Shown here: positions 1 through 5,572 of the stretch, in pieces
Layout: each line of letters opens with the position of its first letter
Position numbering within the stretch: position 1 is the stretch's first letter
From: an uncultured Erysipelotrichaceae bacterium
GTDB taxonomy: Bacteria; Bacillota_I; Bacilli_A; RFN20; CAG-826
Reading direction: 5' to 3'
Assembly (NCBI GenBank): GCA_900321535.1
Contig: ONWJ01000049.1
Coordinates: forward strand, 1-6,130
Length of the DNA: 6,130 nt
Position numbers and translations under genes: made by a program
The notes under the pieces: generated by a model
Told to the model about the DNA's origin: nothing
Database searches by the model: none
What the model saw: the letters and a program-made list of their open reading frames with translations, nothing else

Positions 1-2075
1 AAACCGCTCCACCGCAATTCCTGAAGCGTTTTTCCTTTTTGACCATATAAGGTAATCGGAAGGATTGGGGCGATGAAAAGGCCAAGTGTTTGATACGCTT
101 CAAACTCTTTTAGGCGGCTTGCCATATAAGCATAAAGAGGTAACTGGAGATAGAAACCATAAGGGACATAACGTTTATCAAAGACCTTCGAATAACTCTT
201 ATAGTCTACAAAAGTGGCATATTTTTGTTTTCCGTTCTCGGTCAAGATGATTTTGTCCGCACTGCCGGTAAGCTCAAGATTTGTCTGGACCGGAATGGTT
301 CTGCGGAATTCTCGGCGGTATTCCACTTTGTATTTTTCCCCGTTTTCAGGAGAATGCATGAGCTCATCCTGACGGGCTAAGAACTCGGTATCGACCTTTA
401 GATAATCATAAAGGTTTTTGAGCAATACTCTTTCTCGCGAAGAGAAAGGCTCGCCGCGATGATTTTCTTCTTCTTTGATCGCGTTTTGATAAGCGGTTTC
501 TAGATGAAAACCAGCATCGTAATAATGCTCTAAGACCGCATGGAAAATCGTGCCGATAGAGGCAGTGAATTCAGACTCGGTATCATCGATCTTCAAAACG
601 TATTTGCAATAATAATGGAAGGGGCACTTATAGAAGGTATCTAAGCTAGAAGCGGAAAGAACGAGCCTCCCGTTTAGATTATTCGCATCATCAAAATGAA
701 CGAACTCATTGGAATAGACAGTTTCTTTTCCGAGCGTGTCTTCTAGATAATGGAGTTCTGGAGCAAGCACGCCGAATTGCTCATACTCATCTAATAACGA
801 GGCTTTCCAGATTTTGGCGAATTCAGTGGAATATTCATAATCTAAGGTCGGTTTGGATAAAACGAGCATCGGGGAGGTTGGACTTACGTCTTTTTCTTTA
901 GCCGCCATCAAGGAAGAAGGGTTTTTGGAATTGTTAAGATGACGGGCATGGTAGCTCACCGAGACAACGCTAGGAGAACGCAAGAAAGCAAGCAAGTTCG
1001 CTTTGGCTTCGCGGTTATAGTCTAGCGAAACAGGCATACCAAGTTCTTTTTTCTCTTCGTCAAACAAGAAGTCGTTATCCCCGATGACGCGAGGAGAATT
1101 GCTGAGGTTGAAATCGATGCGGTAAATCCGCTTGCCCGGCAATGGGAAATCCTCGTTGAGCAGTCCTACTGCATGTTCATAGGAAGTCGCGGCTTCTCTT
1201 TTCTCTTTCAGGGCTTCTTCATAGATCTGCAATTGTTTCGATTTAGCGATGCCATTGCAGCATAAGCCAAAAGCAGCCTGAACCAAAGAAGAGAAACTAG
1301 GGTTAGATCCAAAGGTCTCTCTTAATGTGTTCAAGCAGGCGGTGATAGATGCTTCATCGATGCTATCTAAATCATCCAGCGAAGATAAGAACACTTTTCC
1401 TAGGCGAGACTGATAAAGAGAAGTAGAAGAAGGAAGAGCGACGGTGAAACCATAGGCCTTGCTCATCAAAGAAAGTGGAAGACGATATTCTTCGCTGTAG
1501 CCAGAAATCAAAATGTCTTCGGGCTTCACCCCATGAGCAATGTCATCAGCAATCCGATTGCAAACATAATGCAACTCGCCGTAAATATGAGAAAACTCTG
1601 CAATTCGGGGATAATTTTGATTATCTTCCTCATTTGGAAGCCAGGTCATGCAGATATTGGGAACATCATCTAAAGCATAGGAAATGCGCTTCCCAACCTG
1701 GTATCCATCCAAGACGATGTATTTATCTTTGAACATGTACTTGGCGTATTCATCTTTATATAGATAGCCTAGGTCCACCAGTTCCTGAGCAAGCTTTTGA
1801 AGCTCAACGAGTCTAGGATGCTGATAATGTTTTCTTAATTTGATATAGGAGATGGCCTTCAAGGTATCTTTCGCCTCTTGATAGCCTTTTCCTTTCTCTA
1901 GTAGGTAACGAAGCGCGCGGTCATCATATTGATAGAGAAATAACTGCTCCAATTCCTCTAATGTCAAAAGGGTGATGTCATCTTCTGGATAGGCTTGACG
2001 GTAGGCTAAAAACAGTGGTTTCCTACAGGAAGGAGTCACCACAATCGCGTGTCTTAGAAGACGCATTCTTCGCAT
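1..2075 (-). CDS. addB: AddB-like PD-(D/E)XK exonuclease subunit (C-terminus cut by window edge)
   Basis: This is an open frame of 691 codons that runs off the left edge, so the C-terminus is missing. An in-frame TAA at 2088-2090 limits the start, and the first ATG (2075) is chosen; ATG 2066 is an alternative. Residues 160-216 and about 320-375 resemble the inactive helicase-like parts of AddB/RexB. The nuclease part is clear: LSASSLDTFYKCPF with C484, the probable first Fe-S ligand; H512 in GTIFH; D607 in GSADK; D624 and K626 in VDYKS; and a QxxxY motif (Q644, Y648). The other three Fe-S cysteines expected in the family would lie beyond the edge. Known role: with AddA, it resects double-strand breaks for RecA recombination. 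No Walker A motif is visible near the N-terminus, and the protein is much shorter ahead of the nuclease than B. subtilis AddB. The nuclease family is very likely; true AddB identity depends on addA lying next downstream, which cannot be seen. Confidence 0.85.
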   Translation of the reverse strand, partial: MRRMRLLRHAIVVTPSCRKPLFLAYRQAYPEDDITLLTLEELEQLFLYQYDDRALRYLLEKGKGYQEAKDTLKAISYIKLRKHYQHPRLVELQKLAQELVDLGYLYKDEYAKYMFKDKYIVLDGYQVGKRISYALDDVPNICMTWLPNEEDNQNYPRIAEFSHIYGELHYVCNRIADDIAHGVKPEDILISGYSEEYRLPLSLMSKAYGFTVALPSSTSLYQSRLGKVFLSSLDDLDSIDEASITACLNTLRETFGSNPSFSSLVQAAFGLCCNGIAKSKQLQIYEEALKEKREAATSYEHAVGLLNEDFPLPGKRIYRIDFNLSNSPRVIGDNDFLFDEEKKELGMPVSLDYNREAKANLLAFLRSPSVVSVSYHARHLNNSKNPSSLMAAKEKDVSPTSPMLVLSKPTLDYEYSTEFAKIWKASLLDEYEQFGVLAPELHYLEDTLGKETVYSNEFVHFDDANNLNGRLVLSASSLDTFYKCPFHYYCKYVLKIDDTESEFTASIGTIFHAVLEHYYDAGFHLETAYQNAIKEEENHRGEPFSSRERVLLKNLYDYLKVDTEFLARQDELMHSPENGEKYKVEYRREFRRTIPVQTNLELTGSADKIILTENGKQKYATFVDYKSYSKVFDKRYVPYGFYLQLPLYAYMASRLKEFEAYQTLGLFIAPILPITLYGQKGKTLQELRWSG

Positions 2076-2081
2076 ATCATT

Positions 2082-2087
2082 ATTATC
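2082..2087 (-). promoter_or_regulatory. Candidate -10 element for the addB-like gene, leaderless spacing
   Basis: On the minus strand GATAAT occupies -12 to -7 relative to the A of the ATG at 2075, so transcription would start at the start codon itself. No Shine-Dalgarno sequence lies ahead of this ATG, and the preceding terminator leaves only 26 bases. No convincing -35 hexamer is present; the expected place falls in the terminator T tract. A weaker alternative is a TATAAA at 2135-2140 upstream of the hairpin. Confidence 0.35.
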
Positions 2088-2096
2088 TTACGGAGA

Positions 2097-2132
2097 GGGC
2101 GAAAGAAAAAGGGACGAAGCAGGTTTTCGCCC
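2097..2132 (-). repeat. Inverted repeat overlapping the glpK terminator
   Basis: GGGCGAAA (minus strand 2132-2125) is perfectly complementary to TTTCGCCC (2104-2097). This gives an 8-bp stem around a 20-base loop. The 5' arm is the same segment that forms the terminator stem, so the two hairpins cannot coexist. The outer stem has no T tract after it on the minus strand, so it is not itself a terminator in that direction. It may be functional or a by-product of a GC-rich repeat. Confidence 0.5.
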
Positions 2133-2133
2133 C
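2102..2133 (-). terminator. Intrinsic terminator after glpK
   Basis: Read on the minus strand, GGGGCGAA (2133-2126) pairs with TTCGTCCC (2118-2111). This is an 8-bp stem with one G-U wobble and a 7-base loop, followed at once by TTTTTCTTT (2110-2102). It starts 11 bases after the glpK stop, a typical position for a gene-end terminator. The remaining space before the addB-like ATG is 26 bases. The 3' flank can also form a competing stem with the same 5' arm. Confidence 0.8.
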
Positions 2134-2144
2134 AATTTTATAAG

Positions 2145-3629
2145 TCATTCTTCGATTTTGAATAGACGGGTCGCCTCAATGGCTTTTAACCAGCCACGAT
2201 AACGTCTTGCCGCCTCTTCTTGATCCATGTCTGGACGATAGATACGTTTAATAAGGTGATGAGCCTCAATATCCTTCATGTCTTTCCAGAATCCAATCCC
2301 AAGGCCTGCGAAATACGCCGCACCAAGGGCCGTTGTCTCAAGGCAAGAAGGCAGATGGACTTCGCATTGAAGAATGTCGGCCTGGAATTGCATCATCAAC
2401 GAATTCGCGCTTGCCCCGCCATCAACACGTAATGCGGGAAGGTCAAGATGCGCTTCTTTCTTCATGATTTCGATGACGTCTTTGGATTGGTAGGCAACCG
2501 ATTCTAGGGCTGCCCTGGTGATATTATGACGGTCTGAGCCACGGGTAAGGCCAAAGATCGCGCCACGGGCGTCATCGTCCCACCATGGGGTTCCTAAGCC
2601 AACAAAAGCTGGAACAAAGTAGACGCCAGCCGTGTCTTTGCACTTCTTCGCATAGTATTCAGAATCAGAGGAGTCCTCGAACCAGCGGGTCTGATCGCGT
2701 AGCCATTGGACAATGGCACCACCAATAAAGACGGAGCCTTCTAAGGCATAGGTGGTCTTGCCTTTTTCTCTCCACGCGACGGTAGTCAATAAACCAGATT
2801 TCGATAGAATCGGCTTCTCCCCGATGTTCATCAGCATGAAGCAACCGGTCCCGTAGGTGTTTTTCGAATCGCCGACATTAAAGCAGCATTGACCAAACAA
2901 CGCCGCCTGCTGGTCGCCAGCGACGCCACGGATATGAACATGGCTGCAGAAATAAGAAGCGATACCAAAATCAGCGGAATTGTCTTCGACTTTTGGCAAC
3001 ATCTTCATCGGGATATCCCAGATATCGCAAAGAGATTTGTCCCACTTCATATCAAAGATATTGAAAAGCATCGTTCTGGAGGCATTGGAGACATCGGTGA
3101 GATGGCTCTTGCCTTTGGTCATCTTAAAGATGATCCAAGAATCGATCGTGCCAAAGAGCAAATCGCCACGATCGGCACGTTCCTGTCCATTATCGATATG
3201 GTCGAGGATATAACGAATTTTAGAAGCCGAGAAATAAGGATTCATGCGCAGACCGGTTTTCGACTGGATGAATTCCATTTGATCTTCCCGTTCATCGCAA
3301 AGCGCTTGGGTTTGTTTGGATTGCCAGACGATCGCATTGGTGACGGCCTTGCCGCTATTTTTGTCCCAAACGACGGTGGTTTCACGTTGATTGGTGATGC
3401 CAATCGCGGCGATCTCATCCCAATTCGTATTGGCCAAAACCAAAAGCTCATTGACGACGTCGATGACGGAAATCCAAATGCGGTCCGCATCCACCTCTAC
3501 CCAGCCTGGTTTTGGGAACAAGCAATCCACAGGACGCTGAGCCTTGAATAAGGCTTCGCCTCTGAAATTAACCAAAATGGCACGTGTGGATGTCGTGCCT
3601 TGGTCGATAGCCAAGATATATTTCTTCAT
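2145..3629 (-). CDS. glpK: Glycerol kinase
   Basis: The protein has 494 residues, full length for the family (about 500). It phosphorylates glycerol with ATP to sn-glycerol 3-phosphate in the cytoplasm. The FGGY-kinase start motif AIDQGTTSTR is at residues 7-16. The glycerol-binding residues of the family are visible: R82-E83 in NQRET, W102 in IVWQ, Y132 in PYFSASK and D239 in AGDQQ. KNTYGTG (256-262), ALEGS (295-299), GAIFGLTRG (356-364) and VDGGAS (402-407) complete both lobes. The first FGGY signature carries Tyr140 where Trp is usual. The loop before AGDQQ is short and lacks the HPr-phosphorylated His of enterococcal enzymes. The ATG at 3629 has no Shine-Dalgarno sequence and directly follows a terminator-like hairpin. 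Terminators flank the gene on both sides, so it seems to be its own unit, and no glpF or glpO/glpD is present. The stop is TGA. Confidence 0.97.
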   Translation of the reverse strand: MKKYILAIDQGTTSTRAILVNFRGEALFKAQRPVDCLFPKPGWVEVDADRIWISVIDVVNELLVLANTNWDEIAAIGITNQRETTVVWDKNSGKAVTNAIVWQSKQTQALCDEREDQMEFIQSKTGLRMNPYFSASKIRYILDHIDNGQERADRGDLLFGTIDSWIIFKMTKGKSHLTDVSNASRTMLFNIFDMKWDKSLCDIWDIPMKMLPKVEDNSADFGIASYFCSHVHIRGVAGDQQAALFGQCCFNVGDSKNTYGTGCFMLMNIGEKPILSKSGLLTTVAWREKGKTTYALEGSVFIGGAIVQWLRDQTRWFEDSSDSEYYAKKCKDTAGVYFVPAFVGLGTPWWDDDARGAIFGLTRGSDRHNITRAALESVAYQSKDVIEIMKKEAHLDLPALRVDGGASANSLMMQFQADILQCEVHLPSCLETTALGAAYFAGLGIGFWKDMKDIEAHHLIKRIYRPDMDQEEAARRYRGWLKAIEATRLFKIEE

Positions 3630-3633
3630 AGCG

Positions 3634-3673
3634 AAATAATAAAAGGTTTTCTTCCAAAAGGGAAAGAAAACCT
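3634..3673 (-). terminator. Terminator-like hairpin between pepP and glpK
   Basis: On the minus strand AGGTTTTCTT (3673-3664) pairs perfectly with AAGAAAACCT (3653-3644). The stem extends by two G-C pairs (3661-3662 with 3654-3655) past a one-base bulge, and the T-rich tail TTTATTATTT (3643-3634) follows. It lies 29 bases after the pepP stop and ends only four bases before the glpK ATG. The simplest reading is the terminator of the upstream operon. A leader attenuator for glpK is the alternative, because Bacillus glp genes are controlled by GlpP antitermination at leader terminators. Confidence 0.7.
3636..3641 (-). promoter_or_regulatory. Candidate -10 element for glpK, leaderless spacing
   Basis: TATTAT on the minus strand sits at -12 to -7 relative to the A of the glpK ATG, which would place the transcription start at the start codon. 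It lies inside the T-rich tail of the preceding hairpin, so its match could reflect that AT-rich tail alone. No TTGACA-like -35 is seen 16-18 bases upstream, where the hairpin lies. No Shine-Dalgarno sequence exists to support ordinary initiation. Confidence 0.35.
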
Positions 3674-3701
3674 GCCGCTTGTTAGGCGAAAAATAGATAA
3701 G

Positions 3702-4967
3702 TTATCGTACGTGCGCGTAGAAGGCTTCGATCTCGTCGATTTCCTTGATGATATCTTGAGTCAAAACCTCAGCCCCGTCTTTGGTGATGAGGAGGTCGTC
3801 TTCGATACGAACCCCAATGCCTAAATCAGCGAAATAAAGACCCGGTTCATCGGAGATGATGCAACCTGGAACAAGCTTTTTATCTTTGGTCGCAGGATCA
3901 TGGGTATCTAGACCGATATGATGGGAGACCCCGTGGAAATAGACGCGGCTGATATCTTCTTTATTCTTTAATAAACCGGCTGCGACGCATTCGGTAGAAA
4001 GATATTCGATGGTAAAAGCCTGCAAATCATTGATGGTTAAGCCAGGATGGACGAATTTTGCCACCGCTTTGTTAGCGCCTAAAACGATGTTATAAATCTT
4101 TCTTTGCAAGTCGGTGAATTTCCCACCGATTGGGACGGTGCGAGAGACGTCCGCGCAGTAATAATTATGCTTGGAACCAAGATCCATCAATAAGACATCG
4201 CCTTGCCTTAAGGTATCCATCGGAAGTGGGTAATGAAGAATCGTGGAATGAGCACCGCTGGCCATAATGGTATTAAACGAGGTTCCTTGATAGCCGTTGT
4301 CATCGTTGATGGCTTTTAAGAACGTGTTCGCGAGCTCATATTCTCTCACTCCGGCTTTGACTTCCGCCATAACGGCCGTGATGCCGATTTGAGTATGGGC
4401 AACCGCTTTGCGGAATTCATCGACTTCGGCTCTTGATTTGACGAAACGAAGATCGAAGATCATCTGCTTGATATCGTTGACGATGATGCGGCCATGCTTT
4501 TTGATCAAGGCATCACGATAATTCTGGGTTGAGGTCGCGTCTGCGATTTTGATCTCGCGGTCTAGGTCGAGATAGACTTTACGCACCGCTTCATAGTCTC
4601 CGTTAGCCGATAAAAGATGGTCGACGCGAGTTTCTAATGCCGAGTTGATGAGGACGTTTCTGACCCCGCTAGAAAGGGATGCTTCTTCGGTGGTCAACCG
4701 TTTTCCATACCACTTCTCTTTGACGGGATCAAAAGGCGAAATAAACAAATATTCCCGCAATTCCCCACCGCTTTTTAACATCACGAGGCTCGAATCGGAT
4801 TGTTCGATGCCGGTGAGATAATAGAAATTGCGGTTCACTTCGAACGGATAATCTTCATCCGCGGAGCAAACTTTCGGGACACCCGAAAACAAAATCGCGA
4901 CGGAGTTTTCCTCCATCTTTGAGAATAACCGCATTCTGCGGGATTGATATTCAGCGGTCGTGATCAT
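3702..4967 (-). CDS. pepP: M24-family Xaa-Pro aminopeptidase (aminopeptidase P)
   Basis: This 421-residue metallopeptidase should remove an N-terminal residue preceding proline in peptides, in the cytoplasm. Residues about 5-135 form the N-terminal AMP_N domain (YQSRRMRLF, NFYYLTGI). Residues about 170-410 are the pita-bread catalytic domain. The five metal ligands are visible: D262 in LMDLGS, D273 in CADVSRT, H349 in HGVSHHIGLDTHD, E374 in SDEPGL and E389 in VRIED. The second-shell residues H245 (ILHYP), H345, H356 and R387 are also present. Length and motifs match aminopeptidase P rather than the shorter methionine aminopeptidases. The start is fixed by a GGAGG seven bases upstream and by the ATGA overlap with the stop of the preceding IMPACT-family gene, implying translational coupling. 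The stop is TAA. No defect is seen. Confidence 0.95.
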   Translation of the reverse strand: MITTAEYQSRRMRLFSKMEENSVAILFSGVPKVCSADEDYPFEVNRNFYYLTGIEQSDSSLVMLKSGGELREYLFISPFDPVKEKWYGKRLTTEEASLSSGVRNVLINSALETRVDHLLSANGDYEAVRKVYLDLDREIKIADATSTQNYRDALIKKHGRIIVNDIKQMIFDLRFVKSRAEVDEFRKAVAHTQIGITAVMAEVKAGVREYELANTFLKAINDDNGYQGTSFNTIMASGAHSTILHYPLPMDTLRQGDVLLMDLGSKHNYYCADVSRTVPIGGKFTDLQRKIYNIVLGANKAVAKFVHPGLTINDLQAFTIEYLSTECVAAGLLKNKEDISRVYFHGVSHHIGLDTHDPATKDKKLVPGCIISDEPGLYFADLGIGVRIEDDLLITKDGAEVLTQDIIKEIDEIEAFYAHVR

Positions 4968-5569
4968 ACCTTAGCCTCCACAAGCAACATATCTTTTCTA
5001 GGAGCGATGAGAAGAGTTGGGTTTAGCCCCATCTTTTCCCATGGCTCGTCCATTATACGCATCGAACACAAATCCGTAACGACATTCACATCAAAAGATG
5101 TGTTTTTCAGTTGATATCCATATCTTGTCTGATTCTTTTCTAAGACCGAATACAAAGAATAAGAGATCTCGAGATGATAAACGTACTGCTCTTGCTCCAC
5201 GAATAAGGTGGCTTGGGCAATCGCGTCTTCCCCTGACCCGACAAAGGCTCTTCGTAATCGAGGTATCCCAAGTTTGGTGCCGCCGAAAAAGCGGGCGACC
5301 ATGATCAGGCATCTCCCTAACTGTTTTTGCTCCAATAGGCTTAATAATGCACGACCCCCGGTACCGCTAGGCTCCCCGTCATCGCTGCTTCTAGAAAGCT
5401 CATCGAAGCGGAAAGCGTAAGGATAATGATCGGCTTTTGGGTGGCGCTTTTTAAATTCTTCTTGGACAGATTTCAACTCATCAGGGTGCGATAAAGGAAT
5501 CAGTTCGCACTCAAAAGAAGAACCAAGGTCATGAAATTCACCGCGGCTAATATCCAATAAGTAGTACAT
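4964..5569 (-). CDS. IMPACT/YigZ-family protein (UPF0029 plus DUF1949)
   Basis: This 201-residue protein has the two-domain layout of bacterial YigZ/YvyE. The IMPACT domain spans about 15-120, with HYPYAFRF (48-55), SDDGEPSGTGG (62-72) and ARFFGGTKLG (92-101). A DUF1949-like C-terminal domain spans about 130-198. Eukaryotic relatives (YIH1/IMPACT) regulate translation through GCN1 using an extra RWD domain that is absent here; the bacterial role is not settled. The usual LGxGGLxRAY stretch is changed to LGIPRLRRAF (100-109), an unusual variant in an otherwise intact protein. The ATG lies three bases after the stop of the upstream gene and has no clear Shine-Dalgarno sequence. The next Met is residue 90, well inside the fold, so this start is accepted, probably by coupling. 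The TGA stop overlaps the pepP start as ATGA. Confidence 0.92.
   Translation of the reverse strand: MYYLLDISRGEFHDLGSSFECELIPLSHPDELKSVQEEFKKRHPKADHYPYAFRFDELSRSSDDGEPSGTGGRALLSLLEQKQLGRCLIMVARFFGGTKLGIPRLRRAFVGSGEDAIAQATLFVEQEQYVYHLEISYSLYSVLEKNQTRYGYQLKNTSFDVNVVTDLCSMRIMDEPWEKMGLNPTLLIAPRKDMLLVEAKV
4975..4979 (-). promoter_or_regulatory. Ribosome binding site of pepP
   Basis: GGAGG on the minus strand, seven bases before the ATG at 4967, is a consensus Shine-Dalgarno sequence. It lies inside the last codons of the upstream gene. It fixes the pepP start and shows that the organism uses Shine-Dalgarno initiation, in contrast to glpK and the addB-like gene in the same window. Confidence 0.85.
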
Positions 5570-5572
5570 AGA

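Noticed and set aside
1475..1732. 85-codon plus-strand open frame
   Set aside because: It lies opposite the continuous addB-like reading frame; the product is Cys/His-rich low-plausibility sequence with no family resemblance.
2097..2139. Plus-strand terminator formed by the GGGCGAAA/TTTCGCCC stem followed by AATTTTATAA
   Set aside because: No plus-strand gene leads into it; the minus-strand terminator explains the region better.
2889..3551. 220-codon open frame on the plus strand opposite glpK
   Set aside because: It is antisense to a fully conserved glycerol kinase, has no recognisable motif, and arises from the codon bias of glpK.
3630..3704. PepP-GlpK fusion by stop read-through
   Set aside because: The 24 codons between the pepP TAA and the glpK ATG are in frame and open, but they encode the hairpin, and a fusion of these two enzymes makes no sense; treated as chance.
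4964..4967. Mollicute genetic code (TGA as Trp)
   Set aside because: TGA acts as a stop in the ATGA overlap and at the end of glpK, exactly where family lengths end, and Trp is encoded by TGG where checked.
5091..5420. Several short open frames overlapping the IMPACT-family gene on both strands
   Set aside because: They are shadow frames of a gene with intact family motifs and have no start signals of their own.
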